From Microvelia longipes (Eukaryota; Arthropoda; Insecta; Hemiptera; Veliidae): 64,000 nucleotides of DNA. Location of the stretch: positions 16,164,532 to 16,228,531 of the forward strand of contig JACMZG010001870.1 of the NCBI GenBank assembly GCA_018340805.1. Direction: 5' to 3'. Within the stretch, counting starts at the first letter, position 1. Each line of letters begins with the position of its first letter. The notes beneath the pieces are model-generated. The model did no database searches. It worked only from the letters and a program-made list of their open reading frames with translations, and was not told where the DNA came from. The position numbers were made by a program, and so were the translations under genes. Positions 34,895 to 46,365 of this stretch are shown here, piece by piece.

Positions 34895-35715
34895 GTTATT
34901 GAACGAACGTAAGTGAGTTCTTACATTTCAGAAGATTGGGACGGCGCGTAAGTTTGTATGTTTGTATGTTTGTGTGTTTGTTTGTACGTGTCGCGATAAC
35001 TGCCGTAAAAATTGACCGATTTTAATAAAATTTTGTATACAGGTAAAACTAATTATGTGTCAGAGCTGTATAGTTTTTGGTAATATTCCGAAAATTATTT
35101 TCAAAATGGCGGCCAAAATGGCGTATCGGATAAAAAAATTTTGAGCGAAAAAATCGTGTTGTATATCGTTTCAAAGCTCTTAAAGAGTAGAAAAGAAAAT
35201 ATATTTCATGGTCAACATTTTTAAAATTTTTTGAATAATTTAAAAATGGCGGCCAAAATAATGAACTCAAAAAATTTAAAATTAAAGAAATAACTCGAGT
35301 AAATATATCGTTGTAAAGCTCTTGATTAGTAGAACAAAAAATGTTTATATACTAAATTCCGAAAAATTCAACATGGCGGCCATAATTTTAATATAATAAT
35401 TAATTTTTACTAATTTTATAAGAATTTATAAGATAAAGATCTATTGTAATATACTTAAGATACTTTTATACAAGTAAAATTAACTATATGTCAGAGCTGT
35501 ATATTTTTGGTAATATTCCGAAAAATATTTTTCAAAATGGCAGCCAATATGGCGGACCGGATAAAAACATTTTGAGCAAAAAATCGTATTGTATATCGTT
35601 TAAAAAGCTCTTAAAGAGTAGAAAAAAGAAAAATATATTTTCATGGTCAGCATTTCAATTTTTTTTAATAATTTAAAAATGGCGGCTAAAATAATAAACT
35701 CAAAAAAAAAAATTT
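34895..35715. mobile_element. Element with internal direct repeats and ATGGCGGCC motifs
   Basis: It starts GAACGAACGTAAGTGAGTTC, a diverged form of the GAGCGAAGCGAG motif. A ~235-bp block at 35038-35275 repeats at 35461-35712 (TGTCAGAGCTGTATA, TTGGTAATATTCCGAAAA, TTGTATATCGTTT). ATGGCGGCC or a close variant occurs at least five times. It runs straight into the 54-bp satellite. No coding sequence. Confidence 0.6.
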
Positions 35716-37027
35716 GAAGCGAGCCTTTTTAACTGTGTATTATTAATAAACATACGCAATCAAGCGAGCGAAGCGAGCCTTTTTTACTATGCATTAATAT
35801 AAATATTAACAATCTAGCGAGCGAAGCGAGCCTTCTTTACTATGTATTATTAAAACATACGCAATTAAGCGAGCGAAGCGAGCCTTTTTTACTATGCATT
35901 AATATTAATATTAAGCAATCTAGCGAGCGAAGCGAGCCTTCTTTACTATGTATTATTAAAATATACGCAATCTAGCGAGCGAAGCGAGCCTTTTTTACCA
36001 TGCATTTAATAATATATAAGCAATCTAGCGAGCGAAGCGAGCCTTTTTTACTTGCATTAATATAAATCAACGCAATCTAAGCGAGCGATGCGAGCCTATT
36101 TTACAATATATTTTATTATAAATATAAGCAATCTAGCGAGCGAAGCGAGCCTTCTTTTACTATGCATGAATATAAATCTACGCAATGTAGCGAGCAAAGC
36201 GAGCCTTCTGTTACTATTTATTATATTATAATATACGCAAAACAAGCGAGCGAAGCGAGCCTTGTTTACTATGCATGATATAAATCTACGCAATCTAGCG
36301 AGCGAAGCGAGCCTTTTTTACAAATATATTATATTATAAATATAAGCAATCTAGCGAGCGAAGCGAGCCTATTTTTTACTTTGTATTATTATAAAAAAAG
36401 CAATCTAGCGAGCGAAGCGAGTCTTCTTTACTATGCATGAATATAAATATACGCAATTAGCGAGCGAAGCGAGCCTTTTTATTATTTATTATAATAAATA
36501 TACGCAATCAAGCGAGCGAATCGAGCCTTTTTTATACGCATAAATATAAATTTACGCAATCTAGCGAGCGAAGCGAGCCTATTTTACAATATATTTTATT
36601 ATAAATATAAGCAATCTAGCGAGTGAAGCGAGCCTTCTTTTACCATGCATGAATATAAATCTATAGCGCAATCTAGCAAGCGAAAGCGAGCCTTTTTACA
36701 ATTTATTAATATAAATACACGCAATCTCGCGAGCGAAGCGAAGCCTTTTTTACATTTATTTATATAAATATATAGCAATCTAGCGAGCGAAGCGAGCCTA
36801 TTTTTAAATTTGTACTATTATAAATAAAAATAATCTAGCGAGCGAAGCGAGCCTTTTTTACTATGCATTAATATAAATATACGCAATCTAGCGAGCGAAG
36901 CGAGCCTTTATTTTAAATTTGTATTAAGCAATGTAGCGAGCGAAGCGAGCCTTTATTTTAAATATGTATTATGTTAAATATGTAAATGTTTAAGATATCT
37001 AAACTAGCAAGCGAAGCGAGCCTTTTT
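35716..37027. repeat. 54-bp satellite, about 25 units
   Basis: Each unit has the core GCGAGCGAAGCGAGCC followed by TTTTTTACTATGCATTAAT-like and ATATAAATATACGCAATCTA-like AT sequence. Cores stay nearly invariant while the AT parts drift. The core is itself close to an inverted repeat and recurs in tails of the 5S-derived elements. Confidence 0.95.
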
Positions 37028-37866
37028 GAGTTTATACTTTAAAATAGTATAGCATCCGAATGTTTTGATAAACTCACTTTGCTTGCTTTAAACAAATGTT
37101 TATGTATTTTTTGACGTGAGTTCTTGATGCAACGCATTACTAGTCATATCAGCTCATCATAATCTTAATACCATTTCTCAAGTTGTTACTTTGTCAAGTA
37201 ACTTATGAAGTTACTACGACGCAATGTGAATTAAAGGGCGTAAACAACAATTGAATAGTTTAAGTCATTTCATCGGATTGCTATTTATGTCACTTATAAA
37301 ATAAAGCAATTAAACTTGCATTTTTAGGTCTTTAGACTGAGATAAATTTTTGCCAAATCGATCTTTTCTTTGCTTTCTCCCTTGCTAGTTAATTTGTTTT
37401 TTGATTCGTGTTATTATGGTTCTGAAATCTATGATAGGGGCTGTTAGGAATGCTAAGTGTTGTATCATTTATGAGTATTATATTGGCTCAACGAAACCCT
37501 AATTCTACATTCTGGGTACGACCCTACTTTTTATATTACACTAATTACAGTCATTTTGCAAAACTCAGCATTCCTTGTTTGTTTATAGCCTTTATTAGAC
37601 ATTTTGTATACCTATATGGTCTGGTATGGTTACCAGACATGCCGTCTGTTAATAGCCGCACGTGCTCTTCATGAGTCCACAGCGGTAATTATTCGCTTCA
37701 TTTGTTACCCTTGTCTTGTCCAGTTGTTTCCTTTGTCCGTTCATTTATCACTTTCATTTGAACTCCTCTTTTAAATTGTTGCCATTAGTAATTGTCCTTT
37801 TACAAAAATAAAATCATTGCTCTTGAATTAACTTTGGTTTTGGAATTTTAATAATATTTTAGTATT

Positions 37867-38147
37867 TTATTTATCCTATTATCTGCCTCCATAGCAGCGG
37901 TCGTTTAGTACTGAACTTCGGCACCGGGGGTCCGGGGTTTACAGCCAGGGCTATGCTCTCATTTTATTATGAATAGAATTTGTTTTTTTAAAAAAATGTC
38001 GCCTTTAGCTTCACTTTGAGCATAGCAGTCCAGACAGTGTATATGTTAAACAGTGTAGATGTTACCCACGCGAGGTTGTTCCCGCAGGGCGAACACCCTG
38101 AAGGGCCGAAAGGCCCTAAAACGGGCATTATTATTATTTATCCTATT
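37867..38147 (+). mobile_element. tRNA-derived SINE (family S2) with 14-bp target duplication
   Basis: The insertion (37881-38133) is flanked by TTATTTATCCTATT on both sides. The head has GCCTCCATAGCAGCGGTCGT (A-box region) and CCGGGGTTTACAGCCAGGG (B-box region). The tail has CCGCAGGGCGAACACCCTGA, GGGCCGAAAGGCCC and CTAAAACGGGCATTATTATT. Two GC hairpins and an ATT tail identify a defined SINE family shared with 42140. Confidence 0.85.
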
Positions 38148-38559
38148 TATGCAAAATAATTTTGTCTCCATCTCTTAGAAACAATTTGTATTCTAAAATA
38201 AATTTATTGTATGCAGTATTCTGAAAATCTTCCTATGTTTCCGGTTACTTATGGTCATAAAGTTTTTGTTTTCGGTGTTTCTCGTCAATGTAGATGAATC
38301 TACACTACAACCGTTGAGTAAATCCTCTAGCTACCCTACTAGATACCAGCTAACTTTTGGATATAAGTTAGCCGATATATCTCTTTCACAATACGGGTAA
38401 TAAGTTGTTGTGCGTTGTTTTAACACCAATCCAATGTCTGTCGCTTGAATCACTTTCCAAAAATTAAGCTAGTCGTGTGATACTTGTCAAAAACCAACAC
38501 GGTAACGATTGGAATCCTTAAATCCCGTATAGATATATTCACAGAAGGAGTATAGTCTA

Positions 38560-38645
38560 TCTCAAAGCAATGACGGGCCTGAAATATCTGTTTAGAGCTC
38601 TCAAGTGCTCTGTGTAACCTCAATGAAACCGCCTCGAAGAGTGAG
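38560..38645 (-). repeat. Dispersed repeat Q, minus copy
   Basis: Minus strand: GCGGTTTCATTGAGGTTACA, CAGAGCACTTGAGAGC, GAGATAGACTATACTCCTTC. Partner of 32640-32765. Confidence 0.6.
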
Positions 38646-39708
38646 ATAAGGTTTTAATAACTTTATGTCTTGAACCTGTTTATTTCATTATTTGATAGTC
38701 GAAGATGTTCAGGTTACTTTTTCGATGTTTCAAATGTCAACAAATAGGGCTTCTGTAGTAATATATATCTATGATTAAACCTTAAAGATGTGGGTTACAT
38801 ACTTGAATTTGAACTGTTGTTACCTCATCTACTAATACTGATAATATCTCAAGATATTAGCAAGCCTGTCTTCATATGCTGTAGGCAGTTTACTTTTCAC
38901 CAATTATTGCTTTATTGTTATTTATTTACTTTTATAATTCAGATAGTGGTTTAGAATTTAGACAAAGGCGGCTTAGCTTGTACAAAAATGTTAAATTTAC
39001 TTCTTTGGCTATTGAATCTTATTATTTATGATTACTTTCATTAAATAATAGCTGTAAATAAATGAATTGTGACTAAAGACATACTGATATCAGCAATTCT
39101 CAGAATTGTGATTATGCACAAAGCTAGTGTTTTCATTTTTCTCCGGGTTTTCAACTGATTAGTTAGACCCCTGTTTTAAGTAAAGCTATAGTTTTCTTTT
39201 TCAATAAAAATAAACCTAGTCCAAAATAAACCAATTTCCCGACGGAAAAAGATAATTTACTGTTTATATCATTGGATTGATTCTTGTTCCAGTAGGTAGA
39301 CTAAAGATACAGGTGAACTAGCAAGTTAAACACAATTAGATTTAAACATTCGAGGATGTCTGTTCCTCCCTCACACCCTCGTCCGGTCCAGTTAAATAGA
39401 AAAACAATCACTCAAAATTGATCTTTGTTAGAAAATAATTCAAACCATTTTACTGGAGCTACGAGGTGGTACTGGACTCAGGTGAAAATTGAATACTAAT
39501 GCTCTCTATAGAATATTTATTTATTAAATCTTTTTTACGTCCGTTCTTTTCTTTATCCCTTTTTTCCAGTACTTATTGTAAGCCAGTCTAAACACTGTAA
39601 GTTTCCTACACAATGGTTTTAAGATAAATTTCTAAGTCGATTCTTAGTGTAGAATGAAATGTACGTATGTAGCTTTGGTACTGGTTTAAATTTCACAGTG
39701 GGGATTTT

Positions 39709-39825
39709 CTATGCCAAACAACCTACATAAGTCCAGCTCAATTTGCTCACGGTGAGATTTATACCTATGCCAAAACCACTTGCATAAGTCCAGCTCACAC
39801 TTATAAATCTCAGGGCAAGACGTAT
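39709..39825. repeat. Two-copy direct repeat
   Basis: CTATGCCAAAmCAmCyTrCATAAGTCCAGCTCA appears twice (39709 and 39764), given here with ambiguity codes; each copy is followed by a TATAAATCTC or AGATTTATA piece. A minus-strand open frame crosses it without recognisable motif. Confidence 0.55.
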
Positions 39826-40582
39826 ACCTAATGCGAAAACACCTATTGGAATTGGTTGTTTCCAACTTGGTACTTTCCAATTTGGCTTGTCTAACTTAAA
39901 ATTTATAAGGTTTATTATAAAGGTTATTCGAGTTACTTAGCGCCAATTGAACACCAACCTTTTGTTTGTTCCAGGTCTTTTTAATATAGATTAGATTTGC
40001 AGATACGTCCTTATAATGTCCTTCACTACGAAAGAGGGCCTTGGCTCCTTCAGTTGTCATTTTTGTGGCATTTTTTTTCAAATTTATCGAACTCATTTTA
40101 TGTGGAAGTAAAAGCCCCCCCTTAAAGTTACACGAGTTATTTCATCAATATGTTCTTCCTTCTTTTAATTATTATTAATTTTTTGTTATTTTTTTCATTC
40201 CTTCTTTCTTAATTTGGTGGTACAACTTCTTTTGATTCTTCACTTTTAAATGTGATAGCTTCATTTATTGTGCTATGAAGTAGTTTCATCTTCAATTTTG
40301 CTTTGGGCGCGGGCGGTTAGCTACATTTTATTATATTTGTAAAGTAAACAAGTTTTGAGAAAACAAGCAGAAAATTGATTTCTTTTCGAGTAAATTTTCG
40401 ATTAATTTTCTTTTGTTATTATTTACTTGTATTATGTTTGAACGAAATGAAATTTTATTGAATGAATAGTGATTGATAACAAATATTTCCTGGGAGGACG
40501 GACGAGCTGAATGTACAATGATGTCAGGTATGCCATGGTTATCCCTTAGGATACCAAATGGTTTTCCCAGTGAATGGGTTAC

Positions 40583-40671
40583 CTTGGTAACAGATGCTGT
40601 AGGTCCTGCGTGGTATATGAGATCTCCCCTGGGGAATTCACACCTTCTTTTGTTGCTCTGACGCATTCACC
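40583..40671 (-). pseudogene. Exon-like, GC-richer islet (nested gene or relic)
   Basis: Read on the minus strand, TTCAATTACAG is followed by an 89-bp open stretch and then by GTAACC after TTACCAAG, a good 3' splice site and donor. The translation in the first frame is GECVRATKEGVNSPGEISYT, TQDLQHLLP. The surrounding 40480-40680 is about 47 percent GC while its flanks are near 30. A second minus frame with a true ATG (40666) also stays open for 111 codons. I do not recognise either product. It lies antisense within the Neurotactin intron. Confidence 0.3.
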
Positions 40672-41068
40672 CTGTAATTGAAGCAAAATATTTATTCTTT
40701 TACGAAAAAGGGAGAAAATTGGGGGGTTTTCAAGAAGATACCTAAGGACGTAAATACTTTATTAGAGGCCAACATGCGACTTATAAACGGTCTGATAATA
40801 TTTAGCCGAAACTTGTTCCACACAGATCTTATGGCAGCAGTGCGTCCCTTATAATTTATTTGTATCAATTACAATTTTAGGACGAGCTAAGCAAGTCTAG
40901 CTAAGCTAAGCAATTTATGAGGAAAAGTCCCGAGCTATTCCGTACCCGTTTTTTTGTATCGCCTTTAATCATAAAATGACTAAAATATAGATTTTTCTGA
41001 TTTATATGATTTGTATGATTCATTGACCGTATTAATTCTACTCAGGGCCTCAAAATATTTTATTTTCA

Positions 41069-41372
41069 GGCCCACGACTTAATTTCTACCTCATTAGAGG
41101 CATGAAATTGTTCTTTTGGATATTGTGGGGAGTAGTTAGTACATCATAAAAACTCATGGTCTGTCGCCAAATGTGGGGCCGTTTAGTAGCAGTCGTGACT
41201 TTCTACAAATTTACCACATAAGCTGCGTAGAAAAGACCTTAATATTTTTATTCTAGGCGTTGAAAGAAACTCAAATCATTATAGTCTGTTGCTATGTACT
41301 AAGTACCCCCTACATTATTTAACAGACCAATTTCATTCCTCTTTTGAGGTAGAAAATAAGCCGTGGGCTCCC
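41069..41372. mobile_element. Foldback element, about 300 bp
   Basis: GGCCCACGACTTAATTTCTA and CCTCATTAGAGGCATGAAAT on the left are inverted on the right as ATTTCATTCCTCTTTTGAGG and AGAAAATAAGCCGTGGGC. No coding. Confidence 0.75.
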
Positions 41373-42039
41373 AGACTGATATATGAATGACATAAATATA
41401 TCTGGCAAAGTATTTTCTTTCAGTTAGTTGTTTAATATTTCTTTTTGGCAAAAAAAGAGCATAAGGATTTCGGTGTATATGATTAAAAGGATCAATATGT
41501 GGTCTCTAAACTCTCCTCTTATCACAAGTAGCAAGTTAACAAACTTTTTATTATGTAACAAGTTCTCTCAAATATACTTTAGATAATTATTATCTCGTTC
41601 ATAAGCTCTTGTAGAGTGATATCAAGCACGTTTATTAACAGTTTATAAGTATTTTAGATGATAATATAGTGTAACAGGTGGTTCACTAATGGTTGTTAAA
41701 CAAGGGTTGCCATTTATACTTTCTTGAGCATTTTTTTCATGTTACTTTTGCTTGCAACATTTATGTAAAAACATTTATTATGTTAAAATTTAAGAAGTTG
41801 ACTTCCATTGTTAGGTTAAAGCGAATTTCCTAAGGAAAATGAGCATATAAGGTTGGTGTCATCAAGATTGGAACAGGGGGGAAATTATTGTTATTTAAAG
41901 TGGCTGAAGATTCTATTTCGAGATTTGTTCTGAGACGTTTACCACAAAGTAAAATTGGGTACGGGGTAACTCAAATTTGTCCTAACCTTATCAGATTTGA
42001 TACCCTGGACTACCTAGAGGACGATTTTTCGAATTTTGA

Positions 42040-42390
<351 letters not shown>

Positions 42391-42397
42391 ATATATA

Positions 42398-42491
<94 letters not shown>
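42391..42491. repeat. (AT)n microsatellite, downstream of SINE
   Basis: AT run joined on the left to the ATT tail of one SINE and on the right to the end of an opposed SINE-like element. Confidence 0.95.
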
Positions 42492-42494
<3 letters not shown>

Positions 42495-42620
42495 AACCTG
42501 TGCATGGATGCAGGTACTCGAAACCACCCAATATGCCAAAACTCATAATTCCCATACACAAGTTACAATGTTTCTGCCGGTCGACTATCTCAATCGGCAA
42601 GTGGGTCGGGATTCTTAATT
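42492..42620 (-). mobile_element. SINE-like element, opposed orientation
   Basis: Minus strand: CTTGCCGATTGAGATAGTCG (A-box-like), then GGTGGTTTCGAGTACC (B-box-like), then TGCATCCATGCACAGGTTAC and the (AT)n run. The boxes are weaker than in the S2 copies. Confidence 0.5.
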
Positions 42621-43836
42621 CTCAAAAGTCAATAAAAGACATAAATAACTACAATACATATAATATAGGTAAATAAATTAACATCAGCAGACTAGAAAGT
42701 AAAATAAATTGACATGCAAAATCTGGCATAAGCTAAACAAAGAGTGACTCTAATCTAATGCAATAATAAATAATAATAATATTAATAATAATGTATCGGG
42801 AAAAGCTGTGGGTAACCACAAGGTAAATTAAAATAAGAATAAACTTAAATAAGTTTATCCTAAATTAAGGTAAAATTGCCGAAACGGTAACCTGTTAGTG
42901 GTATCCAAAATTGTTATATCAAGCCATATCTTAACAAAACTTCACTTAATTATCACAGCCATGGTCCAAATAAATTAAACTTTATAAAACAAAACCAAAA
43001 TAAAAAGTCTATAAATTAGGTATATACCAAATATTAGTAAAACTAAACAAAAGCCACATTTTCTCTCATGGCGAAAACGGTTACAACCGAAATTCTAGAA
43101 AAACGTCCACAGCTTGACCCTAACTAAATTTCCCTAAATCTATAAAATAATAATTAATAAACAAAATCATAAAAACTATCACAAAAATTCCTATTAAATT
43201 CGTTATTTAATATTTATATTTTCTATTATTTATTTGAGTTGAAATTCTTGCAGAAATCCAATAAAATCCATCCTTAATTTTAAAGTTTTATTGAATTGCC
43301 GCTCCTTACAAGGTGAATCAGATCCATTGTGAAGTTTACGTCACCGTTAAAGATGTCTATCAGCTGATATGGCCATAATCAGTTATAGAAACAAATACAA
43401 CTCCCGTCGACTGAAGTTATATTTGATATCTTTCTCGGCAAGGAATCTTCATAATGTATTATATTGCTATTCATTGATGAATGAAAGTTGAACTATGATA
43501 TTGTAATTAAAACTATTGTTGAGAGATAAGCGGTAGATAGTAAACAAAAAGGTGTGAGATAAACGGTCAGTTACAGATGTGCCGGGTCAAGTGTAGTTTA
43601 CCTCTCTGTGATAAATCTATTTTCCGTATGAAGTGAAGTGATTATAATTGTGCATAAATCGGATTATCTTACTACTTAAATGGATTAAATATTTACAGGT
43701 ACCAAATGTTATTTTCCTAATACTTTGTGACACATAAACAGGTAAACGGATAATAGGATTAGGCCGGGTTACTGACCTAGTCTAAGGTTATCCCAAAATA
43801 CGGAAAAACCCCTTAAATTTTACCTGCTACATTACA

Positions 43837-43912
<76 letters not shown>
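43837..43912. repeat. (AT)n microsatellite
   Basis: AT run with one slip near its left end. Confidence 0.95.
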
Positions 43913-43913
<1 letters not shown>

Positions 43914-44761
43914 CTCAGCAAATTTAAAGAGGCCGTGACTTAATACTCTTAACAGAGTTTCAATTATTAGATCAGGGACGTGGGGACTTGTATCTAGTAA
44001 ATGCATTTATTGACTTCACGGATTTTTAAATGTTTTTGGATTGAATTCTTTTCCAAGATGAGTAAATATAATTGTAAATTTGCAACCCAAGCAATTTCCT
44101 TGAAAATCGGATAATATAATTTCTACTTGTTTATGAAATGTAACGTTATTTTGAAAAAAGAGGGATATTGGGAGGAGTGTAAGTGTGCGCCCTTTCCGTC
44201 TTCCCCTTCATAAAACGGCTTTAAACAAGTTAGAATAAAGCACTAAAGATTTTCTCCGTTGCCAATCGGATAAGGTGAGGAAAAGTTGCGAGTTATTTCA
44301 GCGATAGACAGATGTAGTAAATTCTTAATGTTGGCAGCACTGACTTGTGATAAAGGCTATGATAAGGCTTTTATTTCCAAACAATGCCCTAACTTTATTA
44401 GGGATTGACTAAGAGTTAATTTACTTAAATTTTATGTTCTATTGAAAAGATCATTATATTCTTTAGAAGATAAAGAAAAATAAACTCTTAAATATCACCT
44501 TTCATTGATGTATGTCGGTTTGTAAGAAAATCCTATGGTAACGGAAAGGATTTTTAGAAAATTATTTGTGGCAGAAACTCGAAAACCTCCCCTTAAAATT
44601 ATAATAAACATTTTATACATTTATAATTAATAGAGCATTAATTTAATCCTTCAACAACTGAAAGTATTGCCAACTTTGTTAAAAATATTTTATATCCTTT
44701 GGTTAGCAGTCTTAGTTAAGACCACTAATAAATGGGCTTTCGAGTTACCAGTAGCATTAAA

Positions 44762-44911
44762 AGATTGACTGACTTTTAGGAATTAAAAAAATTTACCAAC
44801 TTTAAGGAATTAAAAAGATTGACTGACTTTAAGGAATTAAAAAGATTGACTGACTTTAAGGAATTAAAAAGATTGACTAACTTTAAGGAATTAAAAGGAT
44901 TTATTGATTTC
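44762..44911. repeat. 27-bp tandem repeat, about 5 units
   Basis: Unit GACTGACTTTAAGGAATTAA plus AAAGATT. The minus-strand open frame over it (Asn-Ser-Leu-Lys periodic) is a by-product. Confidence 0.9.
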
Positions 44912-45897
44912 TTAGGAGTCCTTGATTGCAACTGAACACAAATCTTGACTTTGAACACATGATAAATTGTGAATTACAGAAAGGCAACTAAGTTGCCAGG
45001 TTGCCAGCTGTCAAAAATTGTCATGCGTCTAACTTTACAACAAGTATTGCTCCTTCTATATATATAATTATTCTAAAACTACATCAGTCTAATCTAATTT
45101 CCACAACAATCTGTTGTCTTAACGATAATTTATGAAGCTATCATTTTATACATTTTTAAAGCTTTTTGTTTGAATTTCTAATATTGTGCACTTTTGAAAA
45201 AAGGAAAATATTAGTGTATAAAATTATTTATAGTAATAATTTTTAAATTAATAAATTTTAAAATATGTATTGAAAGAAAATCAATAAGGTTTTAGGTAGA
45301 GCGTAGCTCTGACCCTAGAAATATATGTTACGAAAAGAGTCTATATATTGGTTATTGTTTAATTTATGTAGGTCTAAAAATATAGAGGGGTCACATATTG
45401 TTGTGTTCGTAAGTGGCTTCTTGGTATAATTCCTTGTGATTAATTGAATCAGGGAGAAAAGAAAATTGCGAGATCTTTAAAGCTCCATTTATTTTATGTA
45501 GTTTCCGCTCTCATAAATTTCTGAAGAGGTGTAAAGAGATTACACGGTACGGGGGGTCCCCACGTCTCTCTAATGGGATTAATCATAGCTGTGTTGAACA
45601 TAGGGATCGCTTCATCTGAAGTGATAACTCCTCCCTACCTATTCGTGTTGGGTATCGAAAACACAAGAATCAAAAGTGGAGATGCATATAAGAGGTCAAT
45701 GCCGTTCTCTCTTGAGCGCGAAATATACCAGACCACATACTTCCGCTTATGTTGATACTGTATCTAGATTTAGACAGTTACGTCAGTTTTGAGTTCCTAA
45801 GTTTTATTTATAGGATAGTACGTTAAAGGATACGTTGCAGATAAACATTTCAAACCAGATTTTTTAAAACCTTGCTGTGAACCCTTTTTAACTACAG

Positions 45898-46002
45898 TAA
45901 TATAGGATTTGGCACTTCTGGGTAAATAATAATACGCTTTACAGTCTTCCTTAAATTGTAGAGAGTATTATTATTTTCCTAGAAGTGCCCAATCCTATAT
46001 TA
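45898..46002. mobile_element. Short palindromic element
   Basis: TAATATAGGATTTGGCACTT and AATAATAATAC on the left pair with GTATTATTATT and AAGTGCCCAATCCTATATTA on the right. About 105 bp. Confidence 0.8.
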
Positions 46003-46249
46003 AAAAATGGGAAACAACGACCAGCAACCAAGAAACCTTTATGACTATATTATTAGTCAAAAGTGCTTGCAGTATGAGAGATGTGACCTAAGGTAATTCA
46101 TCGCTAAGGGCCAAAATGTTGAAGCTATAATTCCCGGCAAGAAATCTATAAAATTAGATCTAATGCTGATAATAAAATCCAACTCCGTATATATGTTTGC
46201 CATACATAGTAATATACGTATATTGTTCTTTTGCAATTTTTGTTGCGTT

Positions 46250-46365
46250 ATTATTGTGGGTTAATGACGTTATACAAATTTTATAAACAATAGGGTTCTG
46301 AACACCCTAAGGTTGATTTTTCTACCGAGTTTCAATCAGATCCGAAAAAGAGTTCTTAAGTTTTC
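46250..46365 (+). mobile_element. Dispersed repeat R, short copy
   Basis: GGGTTAATGACGTTATACAA, CAATAGGGTTCTGAACACCC and AAGGTTGATTTTTCTACCGA match 17890-17965. The 127-codon open frame starting here has no ATG before its end. Confidence 0.5.

Noticed and set aside
35716..37027. CRISPR-like array of short conserved cores with variable spacers
   Set aside because: Eukaryotic context, spacers are related to each other, no cas genes; it is a satellite.
45573..45755. 60-codon open frame in a slightly GC-richer patch
   Set aside because: No recognisable motif or splice context; too short to support as a gene.
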